Notes under the pieces: generated by a model
What the model was told of the DNA's origin: nothing
The model's database searches: none
What the model saw: the letters and a program-made list of their open reading frames with translations, nothing else
Assembly: GCF_002911695.1 (NCBI RefSeq)
Contig: NZ_PQBS01000034.1
Coordinates: 87,971 to 151,970, forward strand
Reading direction: 5' to 3'
Length of the DNA stretch: 64,000 nt
Source: Gracilimonas amylolytica
GTDB lineage: Bacteria; Bacteroidota; Rhodothermia; Balneolales; Balneolaceae
Translations under genes and position numbers: made by a program
In this document: piece by piece, positions 54,884 through 63,355 of the stretch
Position numbering within the stretch: position 1 is the stretch's first letter
Layout of the letters: each line of letters begins with the position of its first letter

Positions 54884-56356
54884 ATGACGATTTCTCTTTA
54901 CTTGCTTACCGGAGCTTCATTACTACTAATCAGTATCATTTCGAGTAAGCTCGGAAACAGGTGGGGAATACCCGCTCTTCTTATCTTTTTGGGAGTTGGA
55001 ATGTTAACCGGTTCAGACGGTCTCAATCTGGTTTATTTTGATGATTATGAGATCGCACAGTCATTAGGCATAATAGCATTGATCTATATTTTATTTTCAG
55101 GTGGTTTAGATACTCGCTGGAAAAAAATTCGGCCGGTAATTGTCCCCGGTATTTCACTGTCAACTTTGGGAGTATTGGTTAGTGCGCTTATTGTAGGTGG
55201 GGCTGCAATTTGGATACTCGATTTTTCAATTCTTGAAGGTATTTTACTAGGTGCTATTGTTTCATCTACGGATGCTGCAGCTGTTTTTTCGGTGTTGAGA
55301 GGGAAAGCTATAGGGTTCAAGTATCGTCTTAAAGAACTGATGGAATTTGAATCCGGAACAAACGATCCTATGGCGATTTTTCTTGCACTTGGTGTTATTC
55401 AATGGATGGTTTTACCTGATTTTGGAATACCTGATCTTCTCATTCTTTTTGTTCTCCAAGTTGCCATAGGGCTGGTTGTCGGTTATCTGTTTGGAAAAGC
55501 TATTACGTGGCTCATCAATAACATTCACTTAGAGTATGAAGGCCTTTATCCGGTACTGACACTCGCACTGGTACCTTTAATATATTCTATTACCGATCTA
55601 CTTGGAGGTAGCGGATTTTTGGCCGTATATCTTGCCGGTTTAGTTTTAGGTAATTCAAATTTCATTCACCAACGTAGCTTGATGAATTTCTTTGACGGAA
55701 TGGGGTGGTTGATGCAGATCACAATGTTTTTGACTTTAGGTTTACTGGTATTTCCGAATCAAATCATGGATATCTGGGTAGAGGGATTAATTATTGCCGG
55801 TGTTTTGATCGTTTTTGCTCGCCCGGTAAGTGTATTTATTTCATTGATGTTTTCTTCCCAAAAGTCCCGTGGTAAATTGATGGTATCATGGGCCGGATTG
55901 AGAGGGGCAGTTCCGATCATCATGGCTACATTTCCTTTAGTTGCCGGAATTCCCAATGCGGAACTTATCTTCAGTGTGGTTTTCTTTGTAGTAGTCACAT
56001 CTGTAATTATTCAGGGCCCAACCATTCCCTGGGTAGCCCGAAAATTACATGTTGATACTCCTGTAATCCCAAAAACAAAATTTCCAGTCGAATTTGAGCC
56101 TTCCGTGGATGTAAAAAGTGCTATGAAAGAAGTGGAAGTTGCTGAAGGTGATCCGATAGTTGGAAAATATGTGATCGATCTTGAATTTCCGGATAATTCC
56201 TTGATTGTGATCATAAATAGGAAAGGAAAATTTTTGGTACCCAGAGGGGTTACTCAAATACAGGTTGGTGACAAGCTACTTATCTTAGCCAAAAAAGAAA
56301 AAATGCATTACATACGTCAAATTATTAAAGGAGAGTATGTACCAACAAAAAGCTAA
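54884..56356 (+). CDS. Potassium/proton antiporter, CPA1-type (NhaP2/CvrA-like)
   Basis: A 490-residue membrane antiporter with about 12 helices; the transmembrane part carries SSTDAAAVFSVLRGKAIGF and the family motif ESGTNDPMAIFLALGV, and SWAGLRGAVPIIMAT. A C-terminal TrkA-C (RCK-C) domain spans about 400-480 (PRGVTQIQVGDKLLIL). In E. coli such proteins export K+. It stands alone on the plus strand between divergent and convergent minus-strand genes. Confidence 0.9.
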   Translation: MTISLYLLTGASLLLISIISSKLGNRWGIPALLIFLGVGMLTGSDGLNLVYFDDYEIAQSLGIIALIYILFSGGLDTRWKKIRPVIVPGISLSTLGVLVSALIVGGAAIWILDFSILEGILLGAIVSSTDAAAVFSVLRGKAIGFKYRLKELMEFESGTNDPMAIFLALGVIQWMVLPDFGIPDLLILFVLQVAIGLVVGYLFGKAITWLINNIHLEYEGLYPVLTLALVPLIYSITDLLGGSGFLAVYLAGLVLGNSNFIHQRSLMNFFDGMGWLMQITMFLTLGLLVFPNQIMDIWVEGLIIAGVLIVFARPVSVFISLMFSSQKSRGKLMVSWAGLRGAVPIIMATFPLVAGIPNAELIFSVVFFVVVTSVIIQGPTIPWVARKLHVDTPVIPKTKFPVEFEPSVDVKSAMKEVEVAEGDPIVGKYVIDLEFPDNSLIVIINRKGKFLVPRGVTQIQVGDKLLILAKKEKMHYIRQIIKGEYVPTKS

Positions 56357-56383
56357 TGTCTCGTTTAAAATTATACTATAGAC

Positions 56384-56647
56384 TTACTTTAAAGTAGCTT
56401 TTTGGACTGAATGATCATCCACTTTAATATTTTTGCCGCTAAACTGTGAGTTAACTTCCGTTACTGTTGGCGGATTCTTAGCTAAATCAGAAGAGGTATT
56501 CTGTGGGATGTGAGGAGTAATAAGAAGGATAAAAGCCAAAACTAAAGCACCGAAAGATAGAGCTACGACATCATTTGGGTTCTTATCAAAATGAGCTTTT
56601 ATCGCCGCACTGAGTTTTTGAGAGATCGTGGTGAGTAAAGTTTTCAT
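56384..56647 (-). CDS. Small single-helix membrane protein
   Basis: An 87-residue protein with one membrane helix (about 28-44, VVALSFGALVLAFILLI) and a Thr/Ser/Lys-rich outer tail. No known family recognised. It converges with the antiporter gene (27 bp between stops). An AT-rich palindrome lies 43 bp upstream of the start. Confidence 0.6.
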   Translation of the reverse strand: MKTLLTTISQKLSAAIKAHFDKNPNDVVALSFGALVLAFILLITPHIPQNTSSDLAKNPPTVTEVNSQFSGKNIKVDDHSVQKATLK

Positions 56648-56689
56648 AACAGGTGCATTGGTTAAACACTACATAAAGTTAACAAACTC

Positions 56690-56713
56690 TAATATTAAAA
56701 AAAATTAATATTA
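56690..56713. promoter_or_regulatory. AT-rich palindrome upstream of the 87-residue gene
   Basis: TAATATTA at 56690-56697 and again at 56706-56713 around an A-rich spacer. It is nearly the same as the element at 22931-22952. Regulatory function is unproven. Confidence 0.3.
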
Positions 56714-56886
56714 GTTGAGCTACTTCATTTACTTCCATTACATAGTATTAAGAGTTATCACCACGTGTTTTGTTCCAAAATGAAATGTTAAAAGTTATGA
56801 CACCTGTCAAAATAGATGGAATTTAGAAGGTAATCTTTACTGAAGATTTATTGAGTTTCTAAAGAAAAGTAAAGGATCAAGGTGAC

Positions 56887-58917
56887 TCAGCTCTCCCTGA
56901 GCTCTTCAGGCATATCTTGTTCACGGAAGATCTCAGCGGCTTCGGCAAAGCGATCAGCAAGTCCTACCATAATAAGCCTGTCACCGGGTTTAAGGGTAAA
57001 TTCTCCGGCAGGATTACCAAAGTTATTTTCCCCGCGATGAACGGTCAATACGGTGATCTGATAACGATTTCTGAGCATCAGTTCACTTAAGGATTTACCG
57101 GCTGCAAAAGAACCTTCCCTTACTACAACAGCCCGGGTATGAAGGCCTTCTTCATCCAGGCCCTGAAGCACCATAAGGTGAGCTTCCTGTATGCTGCCAC
57201 GGATGATCTGATAATCTTCTTTACGCAGGTCACGGATGTGCTGCTCGATCTCTTCTTCAGAGATCATATAGGATTTCAAAACGTTGGAAAATAACCGAAC
57301 CGTGGTCTCCATTTCGGCCGGTACTACCTGATGGGCTCCGGCCTGTTTCAGCTGTTCAGCTTCAGACATATATCGGGTTCTGGCAATAACCTGTATGGTG
57401 GGATTTAAATAATTTGCCAGCTTGATGATCCTTGGGGTAACTCTTGGCTCATTTATGACCACTACACAAAGTTTGGCTTTATATACTCCGGCATGCTCAA
57501 GAATATGAGTTCTTGACGCATCACCGTAAATAGCTTTTATGCCATTTTTCCGCATTTCATTAACGGATTGTGGATTCATTTCAATGACAACAAATGGAAT
57601 GCCGGTTTCACTGAAAACTTTTGCAAGGTTTCTTCCGGCCGGACCGTAACCAACAAGAATTACATGGTCTTCAAGATCAGTGGATTGAACTTCATCCGTT
57701 GAATCTTCCCGGTTTGATCCCAGTTTTCTGAGGGGCGTTTTTGATAGGAGTTCACCTACATTTGGGCTCACTTTTAACATAAGAGGAGTAAGTAGCATGA
57801 GTAGAACAGATACTGCTATAAAGGTTTGGGAGCCAACTTCGCCAAAACCCCCGGGAGTTAATCCGGCAGCCCGACCTGCCCTTTCCAGTACAAAAGAGAA
57901 TTCACCGATCTGTGCAAGTACGAGACCGGTAGCTGCGGCAACCCTGACCGGGTATCCCAAAACTAAAATACTAGCTGAACTGATTATGAATTTAAGAAGT
58001 AAAATACCGAAAGCAACTCCGAGCAGAAGCAGAGGGTTATCGAGTACAAACTGAAGGTCAAGAAGCATACCGACTGAAACAAAGAACACCGCGTTGAAAA
58101 TGGTTTTCAATGGAAGGATCTCACTCAGAGCGTGATCACTGTAATGACTTTCACTTACAACCAATCCGGCAAGAAAAGCCCCAAGTGCCAGGCTTACTTC
58201 GGCCAGATTTGTAAGGGCAGCAGTACCAAAACAGATGGCCATGACAGTCAAAAGAAACAGTTCCTGCCGCCGGGTTTGAGCAACCTTTTCGAGGATCCAG
58301 GGTACTATTTTTCGGGCAGAGAATACGACCAGTGCGATCAATGCGATGGCTTTGCCTAATACCCAGAAGACATCTGAAATGGAATCACTCTGACCTGAAA
58401 GTATAGGAACCAATAACACCATGGCAATAATGGCCAGATCCTGAAAGATCAGAACGGCCAGTGAAAGTCGGCCAACCGGTGTATCCGTTTTTCCTTGTTC
58501 ACTTAACAGGCCCAAAATGATAGCCGTTGAACTCAGTGCTACCAAACACCCTGTGTAAATAGCGATCTTATAATCCACCTGAAATAAAAGTAAAATGCCA
58601 ACGACCGTCGCAATGGTAAAGATGACCTGAAATCCACCCCCAACCAGGATGGCATTTCTGATACGAGCAAGCTTCTCAAGACTGAATTCTATACCAATGG
58701 TGAAAAGGAGTAAGATGATACCGATCTCAGCCAGCATATCCACCAGTTCTATATCCTGAACAAGGGCCAGCGCATTGGGACCGATGATCACCCCGGCAAT
58801 AAGAAATCCGGCAATGGGAACCAGTTTGATCTTATAGCAAATGTATGCAATGACAACGCTGACCAGAAACAGAGCTACAATTTCATTCAGAAATGGAAGG
58901 CTTACCGCAAAGAGCAT
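56887..58917 (-). CDS. Monovalent cation/proton antiporter-2 (KefB-like)
   Basis: A 676-residue CPA2-family transporter. The membrane part (about 1-385) has IIGPNALALVQDIEL, ALSSTAIILGLL and FQDLAIIAMVLL; a Rossmann-type RCK-N domain (about 415-530) begins VILVGYGPAGRNLAKVF, and an RCK-C domain (about 575-660) follows. Kef systems in the family are K+ efflux routes gated by glutathione adducts or nucleotides. It differs from the NhaP2-like antiporter in family and strand, so the two are not one operon. Confidence 0.92.
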   Translation of the reverse strand: MLFAVSLPFLNEIVALFLVSVVIAYICYKIKLVPIAGFLIAGVIIGPNALALVQDIELVDMLAEIGIILLLFTIGIEFSLEKLARIRNAILVGGGFQVIFTIATVVGILLLFQVDYKIAIYTGCLVALSSTAIILGLLSEQGKTDTPVGRLSLAVLIFQDLAIIAMVLLVPILSGQSDSISDVFWVLGKAIALIALVVFSARKIVPWILEKVAQTRRQELFLLTVMAICFGTAALTNLAEVSLALGAFLAGLVVSESHYSDHALSEILPLKTIFNAVFFVSVGMLLDLQFVLDNPLLLLGVAFGILLLKFIISSASILVLGYPVRVAAATGLVLAQIGEFSFVLERAGRAAGLTPGGFGEVGSQTFIAVSVLLMLLTPLMLKVSPNVGELLSKTPLRKLGSNREDSTDEVQSTDLEDHVILVGYGPAGRNLAKVFSETGIPFVVIEMNPQSVNEMRKNGIKAIYGDASRTHILEHAGVYKAKLCVVVINEPRVTPRIIKLANYLNPTIQVIARTRYMSEAEQLKQAGAHQVVPAEMETTVRLFSNVLKSYMISEEEIEQHIRDLRKEDYQIIRGSIQEAHLMVLQGLDEEGLHTRAVVVREGSFAAGKSLSELMLRNRYQITVLTVHRGENNFGNPAGEFTLKPGDRLIMVGLADRFAEAAEIFREQDMPEELRES

Positions 58918-59020
58918 TCAGTTAGTTTTTGGATGGATTTTCATTTTCGAAAAGATATCGATTAGGAACTGTTTTAAGAAGAAATTTTTAAGAGAAAACT
59001 ATTCTACCCCTAAAAATAAA

Positions 59021-59054
59021 AGAGTCAGTTCATTTGGTAGCCTGAACTGACTCT
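59021..59054 (-). terminator. Intrinsic terminator after the S9 peptidase gene
   Basis: A perfect 12-bp stem AGAGTCAGTTCA (59021-59032) with TGAACTGACTCT (59043-59054), followed on the minus strand by a T-rich tail (TTTATTTTTA), 60 bp after the S9 peptidase stop. Confidence 0.85.
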
Positions 59055-59113
59055 CATCAACCTTAAAAATGTTAGGTCATATTAAGCCTTACGGGAAGGT
59101 CATTGCAACAGAT

Positions 59114-61162
59114 CTAATTTTTGTACCTGTCGAACCATCCAACAATGTAACCAACCTTGCGGATCAGGTTACTTGGTTTACCGGCAATACCATGACCGGA
59201 TCCCTGAATTCTAACCATGACGGCATCAATGTCCTGAATTTTGAGTGCGGCATAATACTGCTCGGTTTCACTCATGGGAGTCCGGTAATCCTGTTCACCG
59301 GTTAGCAGCATAGTTGGAGTGGTGACGTTGCCCACCAGCGAAATAGGGGAGCGTTCGAGGTATTGTTCGGGATCTTCCCATGGTCGCTTAGAGAACCAAT
59401 ACTTACTGTAAAACGCAGCTCCATCAGCTGTTAGGGCAAAACTGTACCAGTTTATGACCGGTTTGGCTACAACGGCAGCTGCAAACCGATCGGTCATACC
59501 GATCGACCATGCGGTAAGTACACCACCACCGCTACCCCCGGTGATAAATAAATTATCTTCGTCAATATAACCCTGATCGATCACATGATCCGTTGCGTCC
59601 ATTAAGTCGTTATAATCCTCACTCGGGTAGTTGAGATTGATATAGGATGCAAACTCAGGTCCATAGCTCGTACTTCCCCGGGGATTTGTGTACACCACAA
59701 CATAACCACGGCTTGCCATAAGTTGTAACTCAGGGGTAAATTGAGGTCCATAACTGGAGTAAGGACCTCCATGGATCTCAAGGATCATGGGGTATTTCTT
59801 ATTTGGGTCAAAATCAGGAGGAGTGATGATCCAGCCCTGAACCTTGAAATCATCTACAGAGCTGTTTACCCAGAATTCTTCAACCTTACCGAGTTTGTTA
59901 GACTTCAGGAACTGCTCATTCAAATTGGTGAGAACTTGCGGTGCCATTCGGGTAGGAAAATGTGCAACTCCAAGTTCGGCGGGTTTCGTTGGAGAACCTA
60001 CAGAATAAGCTATTCGGCCATTGTTAGCCACTGAATAGGAGCCTCCACTGTAAGGTCGTCCAATGGTTGCGCCACTCAGGCTCTCTACTACAGTAGTGTG
60101 ATCACCGTTCAGTTTGATATTCCCGACCTTACTGTCGCCTTCTTTAGTGTAACCAAAAAAGATAGACTTACTGTCTGCCGCCCAGTTGATCGATGAAATA
60201 TCCTGTTCAACATCATCCGAGATCTTACGGATATCAGATCCATCACGGTTCATGATATAAAGATCCGTCAGCTGGTATCCTACAAACTCATCCTTGTAGC
60301 CGGTATAGGCGATCAATTTACCATCGGGAGAGATCTTTGGGCTTCTGTGTGGTCCTCTTTTATCGGTGATCTGTGTCATTGCACCGGTTTCGATATTCAT
60401 CTCATAGATCTGTTCATTGTTTGGATCAAGGTCTGCATTCCCGGATCGGTCTGAGGTAAAGATGATATGCTTACCATCGGGGGCCCATGAGGCAGAACCA
60501 TGGTCGTAATCACCCTGAGTAAGTTGCCGGGGTGAACCGCCATTTGCAGAGATCACAAAAATATGATTGTGGCCTTTTTCAACATATCCGCCACCATCTC
60601 TTCGGTAAACAACGTCATCGATCACCTGTGCTGATTTTTCCCACTGGGCTCCATCGGGGGGTGAAGGCAGATCTGCAATACGCTGTGAAGAAGATGCCGG
60701 TACAAATTTTGAGAACAGGATCTGACTGCCATCGGGTGACCACCTCAGATTACCGGGACTTTCGGTCAGGTTGGTTAGGGAAGCCGAAACGCCCGTATCC
60801 ATCCATCGTACAAAGATCTGATTCGACCCTTCTTCACTGGAAGTATATGCGATTCGGTCGCCGCTTGGTGACCATGTGACATTACCATATCCTGATTTAC
60901 CGGAGGTAAGTGGTCTGTGATCTTCTCCGTTGAACCCGATCGTCCAGAGATTGACCATTCTGCGGTCGGTCATGACATCAAACTGATGCCTCTGATAGAT
61001 GATAGTATTTCCGTCCGGAGAGATCTCAGGATTAGCGACCATTTGCAGGTCGAAGATATCCATGTAGTCGAAGTGAGAGTCCGGAACCTGAGCCTGCAGG
61101 TAACTAAAACCTGTGATCAGGATCACTGAAAGAGTAAGTAAAAGAGGTCGTATTTTTTTCAT
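59114..61162 (-). CDS. S9 family peptidase (dipeptidyl/acylaminoacyl peptidase-like), exported
   Basis: A 682-residue exported protease (signal peptide ending YLQAQ). Six or so WD40-like beta-propeller repeats of the PD40 type (ISPDGNTIIYQR, WSPSGDRIAYTS, WAPDGKHIIFTSD) gate a C-terminal alpha/beta-hydrolase domain with catalytic Ser in GGSGGG (near 544), Asp in GEQDYRTP (near 623) and His in GSGHG (near 654). The nucleophile elbow reads GGSGGG instead of the more common GGSYGG. Likely periplasmic peptide degradation. Confidence 0.92.
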   Translation of the reverse strand: MKKIRPLLLTLSVILITGFSYLQAQVPDSHFDYMDIFDLQMVANPEISPDGNTIIYQRHQFDVMTDRRMVNLWTIGFNGEDHRPLTSGKSGYGNVTWSPSGDRIAYTSSEEGSNQIFVRWMDTGVSASLTNLTESPGNLRWSPDGSQILFSKFVPASSSQRIADLPSPPDGAQWEKSAQVIDDVVYRRDGGGYVEKGHNHIFVISANGGSPRQLTQGDYDHGSASWAPDGKHIIFTSDRSGNADLDPNNEQIYEMNIETGAMTQITDKRGPHRSPKISPDGKLIAYTGYKDEFVGYQLTDLYIMNRDGSDIRKISDDVEQDISSINWAADSKSIFFGYTKEGDSKVGNIKLNGDHTTVVESLSGATIGRPYSGGSYSVANNGRIAYSVGSPTKPAELGVAHFPTRMAPQVLTNLNEQFLKSNKLGKVEEFWVNSSVDDFKVQGWIITPPDFDPNKKYPMILEIHGGPYSSYGPQFTPELQLMASRGYVVVYTNPRGSTSYGPEFASYINLNYPSEDYNDLMDATDHVIDQGYIDEDNLFITGGSGGGVLTAWSIGMTDRFAAAVVAKPVINWYSFALTADGAAFYSKYWFSKRPWEDPEQYLERSPISLVGNVTTPTMLLTGEQDYRTPMSETEQYYAALKIQDIDAVMVRIQGSGHGIAGKPSNLIRKVGYIVGWFDRYKN

Positions 61163-61270
61163 GAAGAGCTCATTTAATTAGATTTACGGTATGATAACTC
61201 CAATTCCTCAGTTCTGAAAGCTATGAGAAAGGACTTTATTTTAAATGATGTGAAAAGTCGTGCAGGAAGT

Positions 61271-61825
61271 TTACAGGTAGGTCTCGTCAGACTCACCTTT
61301 TATGGGGCCAACGATCTCTTTTGTAACCCATCCGCCATAAAAATTCCCGGGTTGGGGTTTAACGTGTTCCCCGTTCAGGTAACAGTATAATTTGGAAGGG
61401 AAAAAGGCAAGATGGCTTTTGATCTTCGTGTATTCTTTATTTGGCTGAGGGTAACACCAACCTGCTCTTTCAATTATCTTCTCATCTACCACAACATTCC
61501 AGAAAATAGCCTCGCCCTTCCACTCACAACGGGTTACACCCTGTGATTTTTTTAAGTAAGTACTGTTGATGTCTGCTTTTGGAATATAGATGGCCGGTGG
61601 GTTACCGGTTTCTTTCACTTTTAGAGCATTGGTACTTCGGGCAATGATCTTGTTTTCAAATATCACCAGAACTTCACGGCTTTCAGGTTCAATGGCAGGA
61701 GGTCTCGGGTAATCCCAAACTGATTCCTGTCCGTCTTTTGGTTCCAATGCAAAATCAGGTCGCTTTTGGCCGTAATACTTCCACCCGGTCAGTGATTTCT
61801 CAGCCCCATTCTTCTTCGTCTTCAT
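61271..61825 (-). CDS. DUF427 family protein
   Basis: A 184-residue protein with the DUF427 core (PPAIYIPKADINSTYLKKS, WKGEAIFWNVVVDE, AGWCYPQP) and an extra N-terminal part of about 50 residues and a C-terminal tail (FFPSKLYCYLNGEHVKPQPG). Such proteins are of unknown enzymatic role. Stands alone. Confidence 0.82.
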   Translation of the reverse strand: MKTKKNGAEKSLTGWKYYGQKRPDFALEPKDGQESVWDYPRPPAIEPESREVLVIFENKIIARSTNALKVKETGNPPAIYIPKADINSTYLKKSQGVTRCEWKGEAIFWNVVVDEKIIERAGWCYPQPNKEYTKIKSHLAFFPSKLYCYLNGEHVKPQPGNFYGGWVTKEIVGPIKGESDETYL

Positions 61826-61945
61826 TTACCCAAAGTAGATTTAGTGTTCATTTAATACCCATAACTAATCTTACCGTAATGTTACAATAAAAATATTACT
61901 CTATTGTAAATTTTCTTTACGTCTCAAAAACCAGAAAACACTGAA

Positions 61946-62431
61946 CTAATTGAGCAGGTAAATGGAGAAATTCAGGATCGAGGCAAAGCTGACCCATAGC
62001 AGGTAAGGGACTAACAGCCAAGCTGCCAATGGCTTAAGTTCTCTGAAACGAAGCATGGTCAAAATGATCATTCCCAATAGAAAAAGTATCTCTATAAAAG
62101 CTAAAAGTGGACTCTGGAAACCAAAAAACAAATAAGACCAGATCCCATTGAGCATGAGTTGTATCCCAAATACAGATAGGGCATGTTTGACATCCGTTCG
62201 GTTCATGCCTTTTTGCCAGATCATAGCGGCTGAAATTCCCATCAGAATGTAGAGAGTGGTCCATACGGGACCGAATAACCAATTGGGAGGGTTAAATGAA
62301 GGTTTATTCAGAGAAGCATACCAACCGGGAATGGCATCCAGAGTAACAGTACTGGCGGCCAGTCCAACTAGGTTACAAATGACAATGGCAATTAGGATCT
62401 TAAGCCAATAAGGTAAGCGATCTGTATTCAT
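61946..62431 (-). CDS. TspO/MBR family membrane protein
   Basis: A 161-residue five-helix membrane protein with the conserved WYASLNKPSFNPPNWLFGPVW motif region (positions about 32-52) that binds tetrapyrroles in the TspO family. In bacteria TspO links to stress and porphyrin handling. Stands alone. Confidence 0.93.
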   Translation of the reverse strand: MNTDRLPYWLKILIAIVICNLVGLAASTVTLDAIPGWYASLNKPSFNPPNWLFGPVWTTLYILMGISAAMIWQKGMNRTDVKHALSVFGIQLMLNGIWSYLFFGFQSPLLAFIEILFLLGMIILTMLRFRELKPLAAWLLVPYLLWVSFASILNFSIYLLN

Positions 62432-62473
62432 GATGATCCGTAATAAAATGAATGAATACAGTAAGGTACATAT

Positions 62474-62599
62474 TTAGTAAGAAAGCAGTAACAAAAATAT
62501 CACTGAGATCAGTAGTAAAGAGACTTTTACTTTTTGTTTGATCTCATGATTCTCATGCTCTTGTTCGAGATATTCTTCCATAATCTGTTCACTTATCAT
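62474..62599 (-). CDS. Candidate 41-residue tail-anchored membrane protein
   Basis: A short frame, ATG at 62599 to TAA at 62474: a charged helix (MISEQIMEEYLEQEHENHE) followed by a lysine patch and one C-terminal hydrophobic helix (VSLLLISVIFLLLLSY). The charge/hydrophobic split is typical of genuine small membrane proteins. No strong ribosome-binding site is seen, so this is a candidate only. Confidence 0.4.
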   Translation of the reverse strand: MISEQIMEEYLEQEHENHEIKQKVKVSLLLISVIFLLLLSY

Positions 62600-62710
62600 A
62601 GCAATCGGTTTAGTGATTTTAATACAAGAGCCACAAACAGAATGAATGTTACAAATTTGAGAGTAAAGACCGGCAGAAGTGCAATGATCTGAATGCTAAA
62701 TCAACATTTT

Positions 62711-62735
62711 AATCATTAAGTATGACTTAATGATT
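62711..62735. promoter_or_regulatory. Inverted repeat upstream of ssb
   Basis: AATCATTAAGT (62711-62721) and ACTTAATGATT (62725-62735), perfect 11-bp arms with a 3-bp centre, 85 bp before the ssb start. Without a following T-run an operator is more likely than a terminator. Confidence 0.4.
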
Positions 62736-62820
62736 TCAGGAATTTTAAAATTTTTTTGTAAGGAATTCCTCTGAACTAACTCTTACATTGCAAACAAATA
62801 ACAAAAAAACAGGATACGAC

Positions 62821-63282
62821 ATGAGTTCACTTAACAAAGCAATGATAATAGGGAATCTGGGTCAGGACCCGGAAGTACGTTACACACAATCGAACACAGC
62901 CGTGGCTACACTCAATATTGCCACGAGTGAGAGATATAAAGACAGTAATGGGGAATATCAGGAAAATACAGAATGGCACCGCGTGGTTGCCTGGGGCAGA
63001 ACCGCTGAGATCTGCCAGCAGTACCTGACCAAAGGTTCAAAGGTATATATTGAAGGTCCAATCCAAACCCGACAGTGGGAAGACAAAGATGGACAAAAGC
63101 GTTATACAACCGAGATCAAGGCTCTGCGCATGGTGATGTTGGATAGCAGAGGCGAAGGCGGTGGAGCCCCTCAGGGTGGCAATAAACCACAAAACCAAAG
63201 TCAGGGTGGTGGTAAGCCCATGAACAGTAACGTTGAGTTGGATAGTAACTTCGATAACATGGATGATGATCTTCCATTTTAG
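62821..63282 (+). CDS. ssb: Single-stranded DNA-binding protein
   Basis: SSB of 153 residues from the ATG at 62821 ([14 protein letters not shown]), preceded by AGGA. The OB fold (about 1-110) has [20 protein letters not shown] and [12 protein letters not shown]; a Gly/Gln-rich flexible linker and the acidic tip DDDLPF that recruits repair proteins follow. The frame extends upstream to 62788 but the family start is clear. Confidence 0.96.
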   Translation: MSSLNKAMIIGNLGQDPEVRYTQSNTAVATLNIATSERYKDSNGEYQENTEWHRVVAWGRTAEICQQYLTKGSKVYIEGPIQTRQWEDKDGQKRYTTEIKALRMVMLDSRGEGGGAPQGGNKPQNQSQGGGKPMNSNVELDSNFDNMDDDLPF

Positions 63283-63316
63283 ATCACCTATGTTATTATG
63301 AAAGGGTCTTATGAAG

Positions 63317-63353
63317 TATAGCATGTTATAAAATCTTGTAACATATTGCTATA
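63317..63353. promoter_or_regulatory. Interrupted palindrome before the transposase
   Basis: TATAGCA-TGTTA (63317-63328) is mirrored by TAACA (63339-63343) and TGCTATA (63347-63353), with a 3-bp bulge. It ends 2 bp before the transposase start and could be an operator or a translation-controlling RNA hairpin of the IS. Confidence 0.4.
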
Positions 63354-63355
63354 CA

